From Alistipes sp. CAG:831 (lineage in GTDB: Bacteria > Bacteroidota > Bacteroidia > Bacteroidales > UBA932), in NCBI GenBank assembly GCA_000432775.1, contig HF990417.1, positions 159,049-164,653 on the forward strand: 5,605 bases of DNA, given 5' to 3'. Within the stretch, counting starts at the first letter, position 1, and every line of letters begins with the position of its first letter. The notes below the pieces were generated by a model. It saw nothing but the letters and a program-made list of their open reading frames with translations, searched no databases and was not told the DNA's origin. Made by a program: the position numbers and the translations under genes. Shown piece after piece: positions 1-5,605 of the stretch.

Positions 1-745
1 TGACTGGAGATTTGACATAGGCGCTATCTTCAGCTACAACAGGAATGAGGTGACCTACGTCAATGTTGAGGCCCCGGTATCCTACATCCTGATTGATTAT
101 CCTACGGCCTATCCCCGCATCGGAAATCCCTACAACGCCATTTACGGCTACCAGTGGGCAGGTCTGAGCGAGCAGGGAACCCCTCAGCTCTACGACCGTA
201 ACGGAGAACTGTACGACGACATGACCCCGTCCGATATCGAGGACCTGCTCTATTTCGGAACGACAGTGCCTGTTTACAGCGGTGCGCTTAACCTCAATCT
301 CAGGTGGCGCAACTGGGAACTGGCGGCTCAGTTCCTCTTCGAGGGCGGGCACAAGATGCGCAATACCAGCATTCCGTTCATCGACGGCAGCATAGCCCCT
401 GTAAGCAACCGTATATCCGACCGCTGGCAGCAGCCAGGTGACGAGGCCCACACAGACGTGCCCCGCTACATCTCTTCCGAGAGCCCGCTGTACAACTACA
501 ACTACTACACCATGTATGCCCGGTCTTCCGTCAATATCATAGATGCTTCCAACCTGTCGCTGAACAACCTGTCACTCACCTACAGGCTGCCCTCCGGCGC
601 ATGCAGCAAGCTGGCAATGAAGAGCGCGCGCATCATGCTGGCAGCGGAGAACCTCTTCATGATAGCGGCAAGTCCCGAGGCCAAATACCTGCTGGGAGGC
701 TACAACAAGCCGACCTTCATTCTCGGCCTTTATTTGAATTTCTAA
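1..745 (+). CDS. SusC/RagA-family TonB-dependent outer-membrane transporter, C-terminal part (5' end outside window)
   Basis: The reading frame is open from base 2 and ends with TAA at 743-745, giving about 247 C-terminal residues of a protein that usually has around 1000. What is visible is late beta-barrel sequence. A NAIYGYQWAGL stretch is followed by a GTPQLYDRNG segment, the familiar SusC/RagA pattern in which a 'GLdpetGdp' loop precedes a VPVYSGALNLNLRWRNWEL strand. The protein ends in a strand finishing LYLNF, and a terminal Phe is usual for BAM-inserted barrels. By family knowledge it forms the barrel that imports a ligand captured by its SusD partner, energised by TonB. The plug, carboxypeptidase-like and TonB-box regions lie upstream and cannot be seen. 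The SusD gene starts 20 bases downstream, so the pair is almost certainly co-transcribed. The substrate is unknown: no carbohydrate-active enzyme is present here, so a glycan role should not be assumed. Confidence 0.93.
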   Translation, partial: DWRFDIGAIFSYNRNEVTYVNVEAPVSYILIDYPTAYPRIGNPYNAIYGYQWAGLSEQGTPQLYDRNGELYDDMTPSDIEDLLYFGTTVPVYSGALNLNLRWRNWELAAQFLFEGGHKMRNTSIPFIDGSIAPVSNRISDRWQQPGDEAHTDVPRYISSESPLYNYNYYTMYARSSVNIIDASNLSLNNLSLTYRLPSGACSKLAMKSARIMLAAENLFMIAASPEAKYLLGGYNKPTFILGLYLNF

Positions 746-765
746 CGTAGATAAAAATGATACTT

Positions 766-2175
766 ATGAAAAAGTTTCTGTACATATTCATCATAGCATG
801 CCTTCCGATCTTCTCGTCATGCGACGATTACCTGAATATCGTTCCTAAGGGAGAGAAGATACCCACTACGCTTGCAGACTTCGAGTCACTGCTGCGTGAC
901 GAGTACACCATAGGACAGACTCCCGTCAGCAACGCCCTTTATCTGCTGAATGACTACTATGTGACCGTCTCCAATCTCAACAGTCCCACCCTTACCCGGG
1001 CCAACTACATGTGGGATGAGTCGGCCGACCGTATCATGCTGAACAACTCGGATGAGGGTACATATTACCAGATGTATGCCGCCATATCTTCCTGCAACCT
1101 TATCATTGAGAATGCTCCCACAGCGACTGAGGCGACCGATGCCGAGAGAGCTGAGGTGATAGCTTATGCAAAGGTCATCCGTTCCCTCTGCTATTATGTG
1201 TTGGTCAATTACTATGCCGATACATATGAGGCTGCCACTGCAGGTGAAAAACTTAGTGTGCCTCTCATTGTCAGTTCGGTAATCGATGCTCCCAGTGAGC
1301 AGGTGACCATACAGGAGATGTATGACTTCATCATCCAGGGAGTGGAGGAAGCCATAGACGGAGGTCTGCCCGAGGAGTCCATGACGGTGATACATCCGAA
1401 CCTTGGTGCAGCCTACGCTCTCCTGGCCCGTGTCTACCTCCAGATGCAGGACTATACCAAGGCTCTGGAGTATGCGGAGCTTGCTCTGGGCCAGAACAGC
1501 GCTCTTTACGACTGGAATGCTTATTATGACGACCATATCGCCGCCATAGAGAATCCCGACGACTATACAGGCCTGCCTACCCCGACAGATTATTCCTACG
1601 TGGAGAATTACTATTTCCGCTGCGGCAACGGTTCTCCGAACTATACCACCAACGAACTGGATATTCCGGTCTGGAGGGCGGAGCGTTTCGAGAAAGGAGA
1701 CGCCAAGTTCATGTCCCGCTGGAAATACCGCTCCGAGAATCAGGATACCTACTATGACGGAGTGGGTAACGGATATTTCAACTGGGGCGGACTCACCACC
1801 TGCGAGGTCTACCTCATCAAGGCCGAGTGCCTGGCCCGTGGTGGAGACATCTCCGGTGCCATGGACGTACTCAACACCGTGCGTCAGACCCGTATCCGTC
1901 CGGATGTGTATAAGCCGCTGGCTGCAGCTGACCTCGCAGAGGCGATCGACCTTATCCGCCGGACCAAGGACAATGAGCTGATTTTCTCCATCGTGCCCTT
2001 TGCCGACGCCCGCCGCTTCAACGCCGAGGGTACCTACGCCCGTACCCTGACCAAGGAATACGACGGCCGGACCTATACCCTCAGCCCCGGCTCTCATTTA
2101 TGGACCATGCCATTCCCGGCCGGAGCCATCAACAACCCCGGAAACGGCACCATTACGCAGAATGTAGACAGATAA
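766..2175 (+). CDS. RagB/SusD-family nutrient-binding outer-membrane lipoprotein
   Basis: A 469-residue protein from the ATG at 766. An ATG three codons upstream (757) is also in frame, but 766 gives the usual Met-Lys-Lys signal peptide. The lipobox IFSSC puts the lipidated Cys at residue 19. The mature start CDDYLNIVPKGEKIP and the following LADFESLLRDE are typical of the SusD-like_3 N-terminal family. An alpha-helical TPR-like stretch lies around residues 212-245 (AYALLARVYLQMQDYTKALEY). The C-terminal SusD domain begins near residue 349 (YLIKAECLARGG) and ends with MPFPAGAINNPGNGTITQN, the usual closing motif. The length is normal for the family, with no frameshift. By family knowledge it sits on the cell surface as the lid of the SusC barrel and binds the ligand. 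The leader GATAAAAATG is AT-rich with no Shine-Dalgarno, as is common in Bacteroidota. The thioredoxin gene starts 17 bases after its stop. Confidence 0.94.
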   Translation: MKKFLYIFIIACLPIFSSCDDYLNIVPKGEKIPTTLADFESLLRDEYTIGQTPVSNALYLLNDYYVTVSNLNSPTLTRANYMWDESADRIMLNNSDEGTYYQMYAAISSCNLIIENAPTATEATDAERAEVIAYAKVIRSLCYYVLVNYYADTYEAATAGEKLSVPLIVSSVIDAPSEQVTIQEMYDFIIQGVEEAIDGGLPEESMTVIHPNLGAAYALLARVYLQMQDYTKALEYAELALGQNSALYDWNAYYDDHIAAIENPDDYTGLPTPTDYSYVENYYFRCGNGSPNYTTNELDIPVWRAERFEKGDAKFMSRWKYRSENQDTYYDGVGNGYFNWGGLTTCEVYLIKAECLARGGDISGAMDVLNTVRQTRIRPDVYKPLAAADLAEAIDLIRRTKDNELIFSIVPFADARRFNAEGTYARTLTKEYDGRTYTLSPGSHLWTMPFPAGAINNPGNGTITQNVDR

Positions 2176-2192
2176 CATAAAATCAATGTAAA

Positions 2193-3374
2193 ATGAAAAG
2201 TAATCTTTTTAAACTGGTTCTCCTCTTCGCATCTGTCGCAGCTGTCTCGGCATGCGGCCCGAAGGCGCCCAAGGGCGGTTACATCATCAAGGGCTCAGTC
2301 GAGGGTATCCCCGACAATGCGGTCGTTCAGCTTATACCTGTCGCTCACGAGGTGATGGATCCTCTGGCGGAGGCAACCGTAACGGACGGTAAGTTTACTT
2401 TCACCGGTATCGTGGAGCAGCCTACGGCCGTGTCTCTGGTAGTGAAGGATGCTTACGGCTCCCGCAATCTTATGGTGGAAAATACCAAAATGGAGATATC
2501 GGGCTCAGTGTCATCCTCTGCCGGCGCTGACGGCACGGCAAGTTATGGGCTGGAAGCTCTCAAGGTGACCGGCTCTCCTATGAGCGACCGTTATTATGAA
2601 CTCATGCAGGTGCGCTACGGAATGGATTCGATTTTCAGTGCCAATCAGCGCAGGCATGCAGAGATAATCGCTGCTGTCGGAGAGGCAAAGGGAAAGGGCG
2701 ATACCAGGAAGGTCGAGGAACTTATGAACAGCAAGGCCGGAAAAGCGATGCTGGCAGACGAGCATAAGTTCTTCAGCACCTTGGATTCCTTGTACAACAA
2801 GACCTTCATGGACAATAAGGACTCTTTCTGGGGACCTCTGATGATGATATCCCTGACGACATATCTGTCCGAGGACATGCGTCCCGTATATGAGGCTTTC
2901 AGCCAGGAGGCTAAGGATTCCTATTATGGAAAACTGGTACACGAGGAGCTTTATCCTGCGGGTATGATAGGGGAGAAGGTTCCTGATTTTACTGTAAAGG
3001 ATGAGTCCGGAAAGGAATATTCTCTTGCACAGCTCAGCGAGGGCAAGAAATACATCCTGATCGATTTCTGGGCATCGTGGTGCGCCCCCTGCCGTAGGGA
3101 GATACCCAACCTCAAGAATCTCTATGCCAAGTACAGCTCCAAAGGTTTCCAGATTATAAGCATCTCCAGAGACAAAAATGCGGAGGACTGGAAGAAAGCC
3201 ATCGAGGATGAGCAGCTTACATGGCCCAACTTCCTCGATGAGTCCGACATTGCCAAACTCTACAAGGTGAGGGCCATCCCTACGATGTACCTTGTGGATG
3301 CAGACGGCCGTATCGTGGCTGAGAATGTCCGTGGAGAGGCTCTGGCTGAGAAAGTAGCCGAACTGTTCAAATAA
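2193..3374 (+). CDS. DUF4369-TlpA/AhpC-TSA thioredoxin-like lipoprotein (thiol:disulfide oxidoreductase)
   Basis: A 393-residue protein. The signal peptide ends in a lipobox (AVSAC, Cys21), so it is probably a periplasm-facing lipoprotein. Residues about 28-125 form a beta-rich DUF4369-like domain (GGYIIKGSVEGIPDNAVVQL...). A charged, largely helical linker follows at about 130-250. From about 262 there is a TlpA/ResA-type thioredoxin fold starting KVPDFTVKDESGKEYSLAQL. The active site is FWASWCAPC (Cys297, Cys300) and the cis-proline region is RAIPTMYLVD (Pro363), so the catalytic residues are present. It most likely reduces or shuffles disulfides in envelope proteins; the client is unknown. 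The start at 2193 is preceded by AT-rich sequence with no Shine-Dalgarno. An ATG at 2185 is followed at once by TAA and cannot be the start. Only 7 bases separate its stop from the dsbD copy 1 start, which fits a shared electron path from DsbD to this thioredoxin. Confidence 0.93.
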   Translation: MKSNLFKLVLLFASVAAVSACGPKAPKGGYIIKGSVEGIPDNAVVQLIPVAHEVMDPLAEATVTDGKFTFTGIVEQPTAVSLVVKDAYGSRNLMVENTKMEISGSVSSSAGADGTASYGLEALKVTGSPMSDRYYELMQVRYGMDSIFSANQRRHAEIIAAVGEAKGKGDTRKVEELMNSKAGKAMLADEHKFFSTLDSLYNKTFMDNKDSFWGPLMMISLTTYLSEDMRPVYEAFSQEAKDSYYGKLVHEELYPAGMIGEKVPDFTVKDESGKEYSLAQLSEGKKYILIDFWASWCAPCRREIPNLKNLYAKYSSKGFQIISISRDKNAEDWKKAIEDEQLTWPNFLDESDIAKLYKVRAIPTMYLVDADGRIVAENVRGEALAEKVAELFK

Positions 3375-3381
3375 ATTGACT

Positions 3382-3858
3382 ATGAACTTCAAAAGAACTG
3401 TCATGGCCGTTTTAGCCGGCCTTATAGCCCTGTGCGCCAGCGCACAGGGCGTAATCTCAGTAGACTCGAAAGCCTCCGTCCTGCCCGACGGCAACGTCGA
3501 GCTGCTGCTGACCGTCAGCCTCGAACCGGGCTGGTACATGTACAGCACCGTGCCGGTGAGCGGCGGCCCGATGGCAACCTCATTCACCGCCGACGAAAGC
3601 GCCGCCTTCACCCTCTCCGGAGGGCTGCAGGACGTGGAGGAGGCCCACGTCAAGCTGGACGAGGGCTTCGGCATCGACGTCAAGTACTTCGAGGGCACGG
3701 CGCAATTCCGCCAGGTCATCGTCCCCGCCTCGCAGGAGACTTTCACAGTGACCGGATACCTCGAGTACCAGACCTGCAACGGAGCCGAGTGCACCCTCAA
3801 CGAGAGCGAGGTCTCCGTCAAGGTGGACCCCTCTGCCGCACCCGGAGAGGCAACGGCG
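3382..3858 (+). repeat. Dispersed direct repeat, unit A (dsbD 5' region; partner 4366-4842)
   Basis: These 477 bases align without gaps to 4366-4842 at a fixed offset of 984 bases. By hand count about 57 positions differ (about 88% identity), and the proteins differ at 18 of 159 residues. The last 39 bases of the repeat (3820-3858 against 4804-4842) are identical. Similarity ends abruptly on both sides: the sequence upstream of each ATG is unrelated, and after 3858 copy 1 enters glyS. Confidence 0.93.
3427..3450. repeat. Perfect inverted repeat (11-base arms, 2-base spacer) in the dsbD copy 1 signal-peptide codons
   Basis: The arms GCCCTGTGCGC (3427-3437) and GCGCACAGGGC (3440-3450) are exact reverse complements around CA. 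In RNA this would give about a 10-pair, GC-rich hairpin with a four-base loop, 45 bases inside the gene. No T-tract follows, so it is not a standard terminator. The equivalent bases of copy 2 (4411-4434) have lost the perfect pairing. It could affect early translation or mRNA decay, or be a chance product of codon choice. Confidence 0.7.
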
Positions 3859-3859
3859 C
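3858..3859. other. Rearrangement or assembly junction between dsbD copy 1 and glyS
   Basis: To the left the sequence matches dsbD copy 2 base for base (GAGGCAACGGCG at 3847-3858). To the right it no longer matches dsbD; read on the minus strand it gives GlyRS sequence ending FRATNPNV. The codons just left of the join read Arg-Arg in the GlyRS frame, which could also fit GlyRS. The exact break may therefore be a few bases further left, within microhomology. Two unrelated genes are both cut at this point. Confidence 0.85.
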
Positions 3860-4287
3860 ACGTTGGGATTGGTGGCGCGGAACTGGGCCTCGTCAAAGCT
3901 CTCGCCGAACTTGCGGCGGCCCTTCTCTACTTCCTTGGCGATCTTCTCCTCCAGCTTGGCGATATAGTCCTCGATGAGCACATCGGCACGATAGCGCTTC
4001 TTGGAGTCCTTGTTGTCGATCAGAGGGTCGTTGAAGGCTCCCACATGGCCCGATGCCTGCCAGATCTTGGGATGCATGAATATGGCCGAATCGATTCCGA
4101 CTATATTCCCGTTGAGGCGCACCATGGCGTCCCACCAGTATTTCTTTATATTGTTCTTGAGCTCGACGCCCATCTGTCCGTAGTCATAGACGGCGCTGAG
4201 TCCATCGTAAATCTCACTTGAGGGAAAAACGAAGCCATACTCCTTGGCATGTGCGGTAAGTTGCTTGAATACTTCTTCCTGTGTCAT
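3859..4287 (-). pseudogene. glyS: Glycyl-tRNA synthetase, N-terminal fragment (3' part lost at the junction)
   Basis: On the minus strand the ATG at 4285-4287 opens MTQEEVFKQLTAHAKEYGF, followed by FPSSEIYDGLSAVYDYGQMG and ELKNNIKKYWW. This is the start and class II motif 1 region of the homodimeric, single-chain GlyRS used by Bacteroidota. Later blocks VGIDSAIFMHPKIW, SGHVGAFNDPLIDN and KKRYRADVLIEDYIAK are also characteristic. About 143 codons are present out of a usual length of roughly 500. Motifs 2 and 3 of the active site and the anticodon-binding domain are missing, so this fragment cannot charge tRNA-Gly. The frame runs on into antisense dsbD and stops at 3580-3582. GlyRS is essential, so a real cell with this arrangement would need an intact copy elsewhere; otherwise the join is artificial. 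The preserved part shows no internal frameshift or stop, which argues that the break is recent or artificial. Confidence 0.9.
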
Positions 4288-4309
4288 GTGTTTGTTGGAA
4301 TTAATCGTG

Positions 4310-4317
4310 CAAAAATA
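4310..4317 (-). promoter_or_regulatory. Possible Bacteroidota -7 box for glyS (TATTTTTG)
   Basis: Read on the minus strand, 4317-4310 is TATTTTTG, matching the TAnnTTTG -7 consensus of the Bacteroidota primary sigma factor. It ends 22 bases before the glyS ATG, which predicts a short leader. No convincing TTTG -33 element is seen at the usual spacing, so the call rests on one motif and its position. Confidence 0.45.
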
Positions 4318-4329
4318 AGAATTATTTCA

Positions 4330-4337
4330 TACTTTTG
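4330..4337 (+). promoter_or_regulatory. Possible Bacteroidota -7 box for dsbD copy 2 (TACTTTTG)
   Basis: TACTTTTG matches TAnnTTTG and lies 28 bases before the ATG at 4366, inside the AT-rich 78-base gap between the divergent glyS and dsbD starts. A -33 TTTG is not evident. If both boxes are used, the two promoters are back to back and overlap, so binding of RNA polymerase at one could exclude the other. Confidence 0.45.
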
Positions 4338-4365
4338 CCCGAAGAAAATCTACAATAATACAAAT

Positions 4366-4842
4366 ATGAGACTCAAAAGAACTGTCATGGCCGTCTTTGC
4401 CGGCCTTATCGCTCTGTGTACCAGCGCGCAGGGTGTAATCTCAGTAGACTCTAAGGCCTCCGTGCTGCCCGACGGCAACGTCGAGCTGACATTCACCGTA
4501 AACCTCGAGCAGGGCTGGTATATGTACAGCACCGTGCCCGTGAGCGGAGGCCCCATGGCCACGTCATTCACCGCCGATGAGAGCGCCGCCTTCACCCTCT
4601 CCGGAGGGCTGCGGGACGCGGAGCAGGCCCACGTCAAGTTCGACGAGGGATTCGGCATTGACGTCAACTATTTCGAGGGAACTGCCCGGTTCGTCCAGGT
4701 CATCGTACCCTCCTCGCAGGAGGCCTTCACAGTGACCGGCTACCTCGAGTTCCAGACCTGCAACGGAGCGGAGTGCACCCTCAACGAGAGTGAGGTGTCC
4801 GTAAAGGTGGACCCCTCTGCCGCACCCGGAGAGGCAACGGCG
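4366..4842 (+). repeat. Dispersed direct repeat, unit B (dsbD 5' region; partner 3382-3858)
   Basis: This is the partner of the 477-base repeat that begins at the first dsbD ATG. Here the sequence continues correctly into the linker and membrane domain, so this copy shows what copy 1 should look like beyond 3858. Amino-acid differences are concentrated in the signal peptide and on exposed beta-strand positions (for example LLTVSLEP against TFTVNLEQ). The cysteine loop and the end of the domain are conserved. Confidence 0.93.
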
Positions 4843-5605
4843 GCCCCCGCAGGAAAAGATAAGCCGACAGGAGGCCAGGGCTTCTGGAGCTTCCTGCTCA
4901 TAGCCTTCCTCGCCGGACTCGCCGGAGTCATCACCCCCTGCGTCTTCCCCATGATACCCATGACCGTGGGCTTCCTCATCGGAGGAGGCAGCACCAAGCG
5001 CGCGGGCATCATGAAGGGAGTCATCTTCGGCCTCTCGATCATAGTCATCTACACCCTGCTGGGCCTGATCGTGGCCCTCTTCCAGAGCACCGCGGCCACC
5101 GACGCCATCGGCACACACTGGATACCCAACCTCATCTTCGCCCTCCTCTTCCTCGTCTTCGCCGTGTCGTTCCTCGGCGCGTTCGAGATAACCCTGCCCT
5201 CGGGCCTGGCCAACAAAGCCGACCGCGAGGCCGACAAGGGCGGATACATCGCGGCCCTGGGACTCATCGTGGCCCTCTTCCAGAGCACTGCCGCCACTGA
5301 CGCCATAGGCACCCACTGGATTCCCAACCTGATATTCGCCCTCCTCTTCCTGATCTTCGCCGTCTCCTTCCTCGGAGCCTTCGAGATCACCCTCCCCTCC
5401 GGACTGGCCAACAAGGCCGACCGCGAGGCCGACAAGGGCGGATACATCGCAGCCTTCTTCGTGGCACTCGCGATGACCATCGTCTCATTCTCCTGCACAG
5501 GCCCCTTCGTCGGCTCCATCCTTGCGGCAGCGGTCCTCGACGGCGTGGCCCTCAGGCCCATCGTCGGCATGGCCGTGTTCGGACTGGGATTCTCCCTGCC
5601 CTTCG
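4366..5605 (+). CDS. dsbD: DsbD-type thiol:disulfide interchange protein, copy 2, 3' end outside window, with internal duplication
   Basis: 413 codons are visible from the ATG at 4366. The signal peptide ends TSA/Q (residue 21/22). It is followed by the periplasmic DsbD_N-like domain with Cys132 and Cys137 (CNGAEC), an Ala/Gly/Lys linker (about 158-172), and the membrane electron-transfer domain. TM1 carries the conserved ITPCVFPMIP (Cys192), and a later helix carries SFSCTGPFVG (Cys377). These two cysteines form the membrane redox pair that takes electrons from cytoplasmic thioredoxin and passes them outward. Their spacing is 185 residues, against 122 in E. coli DsbD. Removing one copy of the 66-residue repeat at 232-363 brings it to 119. 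The duplication is in frame and repeats the end of TM2 plus TM3, creating a hybrid TM4/TM2 segment. The net gain would be two spans, which could keep the topology. The C-terminal thioredoxin domain expected in the family is not reached. The gene appears to have its own promoter, divergent from glyS, unlike copy 1 in its operon. Confidence 0.9.
   Translation, partial: MRLKRTVMAVFAGLIALCTSAQGVISVDSKASVLPDGNVELTFTVNLEQGWYMYSTVPVSGGPMATSFTADESAAFTLSGGLRDAEQAHVKFDEGFGIDVNYFEGTARFVQVIVPSSQEAFTVTGYLEFQTCNGAECTLNESEVSVKVDPSAAPGEATAAPAGKDKPTGGQGFWSFLLIAFLAGLAGVITPCVFPMIPMTVGFLIGGGSTKRAGIMKGVIFGLSIIVIYTLLGLIVALFQSTAATDAIGTHWIPNLIFALLFLVFAVSFLGAFEITLPSGLANKADREADKGGYIAALGLIVALFQSTAATDAIGTHWIPNLIFALLFLIFAVSFLGAFEITLPSGLANKADREADKGGYIAAFFVALAMTIVSFSCTGPFVGSILAAAVLDGVALRPIVGMAVFGLGFSLPF
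5059..5454 (+). repeat. In-frame 198-base tandem duplication inside dsbD copy 2
   Basis: Unit 1 is 5059-5256 and unit 2 is 5257-5454, each 66 codons running from LGLIVALFQSTAATD to READKGGYIAA. By direct codon comparison 22 of 198 bases differ (about 89% identity). Twenty-one changes are silent third-position changes, and one changes Val to Ile (FLVF to FLIF). After unit 2 the normal TM4 sequence FFVALAMTIVSFSC follows; after unit 1 the same GGYIAA end runs straight back into LGLIVALF. The number of silent changes rules out a fresh polymerase-slippage copy. The two units look like segments from two diverged dsbD alleles or paralogs. Confidence 0.95.

Larger units (their letters stand above)
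3382..4221 (+). pseudogene. dsbD: dsbD copy 1, truncated: DsbD N-terminal domain fused to antisense glyS sequence
   Basis: Native sequence runs from the ATG at 3382 to 3858 (159 codons). The signal peptide has an ASA/Q-type cleavage site after residue 21. It is followed by a DsbD_N-like (disulfide interchange N-terminal) domain with the cysteine pair CNGAEC (Cys132, Cys137), which matches the catalytic pair of the alpha domain in characterised DsbD proteins. Over this part it is about 89% identical in protein to copy 2 at 4366, without a gap. After SAAPGEATA the frame enters sequence that is the complement of a glycyl-tRNA synthetase gene, and runs 120 more meaningless codons to TGA at 4219-4221. 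The membrane domain with its two conserved cysteines and the C-terminal thioredoxin domain are missing, so electron transfer from the cytoplasm is not possible as drawn. The upstream TTG at 3376 is a poorer start. Its place 7 bases after the thioredoxin gene suggests the intact gene was the last or a late gene of that operon. The cause may be a real deletion or a misassembly. Confidence 0.85.

Noticed and set aside
757..765. Upstream ATG as the start of the SusD gene.
   Set aside because: It would add Met-Ile-Leu before a normal Met-Lys-Lys lipoprotein signal peptide. It cannot be excluded, but the ATG at 766 fits the family better.
886..2097. Long minus-strand open frame opposite susD.
   Set aside because: It is a mirror of a strongly supported SusD gene in GC-rich codons, with no recognisable domain and no plausible leader.
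1..2175. Calling the SusCD pair part of a polysaccharide utilisation locus.
   Set aside because: No glycoside hydrolase, polysaccharide lyase, sulfatase or hybrid two-component regulator is seen. The neighbours are thiol-redox genes.
2511..3896. Long minus-strand open frame opposite the thioredoxin gene and dsbD copy 1.
   Set aside because: It crosses two genes that are clear on the plus strand and the rearrangement junction, and it has low-complexity composition without family motifs.
3859..4221. Hydrophobic tail of the chimeric dsbD copy 1 frame (leucine-rich stretch after the junction), as a possible new membrane segment.
   Set aside because: It is the complement of the GlyRS coding sequence in another frame. 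Its hydrophobicity comes from antisense reading of charged GlyRS codons, and nothing suggests selection for it.
3580..4287. A 235-codon minus-strand frame that begins as GlyRS and continues with about 90 extra residues, as a possible novel GlyRS fusion protein.
   Set aside because: The extra residues are simply the antisense of the dsbD N-terminal domain, so the frame is a by-product of the junction and not a designed fusion.
5059..5454. Tandem repeat considered as a CRISPR or other non-coding repeat array.
   Set aside because: There are only two units of 198 bases, they are fully coding and in frame, there is no spacer, and the differences sit at silent positions.
4564..5570. Minus-strand frames opposite dsbD copy 2, including one with repeated Arg/Ala-rich segments.
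   Set aside because: The repeats in them reflect the tandem duplication of dsbD read backwards. The plus frame has the signal peptide, cysteine motifs and membrane helices.

Overview
The window looks like a piece of a Bacteroidales (Bacteroidota) chromosome or metagenome contig. It carries a SusC/SusD outer-membrane pair, lipoprotein thioredoxins of the DUF4369/TlpA type, AT-rich leaders without Shine-Dalgarno sequences, TAnnTTTG-type -7 boxes and the single-chain GlyRS typical of this phylum. The genes favour G/C at third positions, which suggests a GC-richer member of the order. Genus cannot be told from this sequence.

Left part (1-3374, continuing into 3382): a tight same-strand operon. 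It runs from the 3' end of a SusC/RagA TonB-dependent transporter (1-745) to its SusD-like lipoprotein (766-2175), a DUF4369-TlpA lipoprotein thioredoxin with a WCAPC active site (2193-3374), and the 5' end of a dsbD-type gene (dsbD copy 1, from 3382). Gaps are 20, 17 and 7 bases. The inferred logic is an outer-membrane importer co-expressed with a periplasmic thiol reductase and the membrane protein that would pass electrons to it.

Middle part (3382-4287): the annotation breaks here. Copy 1 is a clean DsbD N-terminal domain for 159 codons. At 3858/3859 it joins, inside the gene, the interior of a glycyl-tRNA synthetase gene on the opposite strand. Only about the first 143 codons of GlyRS remain (4287 down to 3859). 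Both genes are therefore cut at one junction, by a real rearrangement or by a misassembly.

Right part (4288-5605): a short AT-rich divergent intergenic region separates the glyS start from a second dsbD (copy 2, 4366 to the window end). Copy 2 matches copy 1 at a constant offset of 984 bases over 477 bases, with about 88% identity by hand count. It continues into the DsbD membrane domain. There an in-frame 198-base tandem duplication (5059-5256 and 5257-5454) repeats 66 residues with one amino-acid difference but 21 silent ones. The divergence between the repeat units is about the same as that between the two dsbD copies. Recombination, or assembly switching, between dsbD paralogs is therefore the simplest common theme.

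I see no CRISPR array, transposase, tRNA or rRNA, and no clear new defence or mobile system. The unusual content is the dsbD/glyS mosaic and the SusCD-thioredoxin-DsbD operon.
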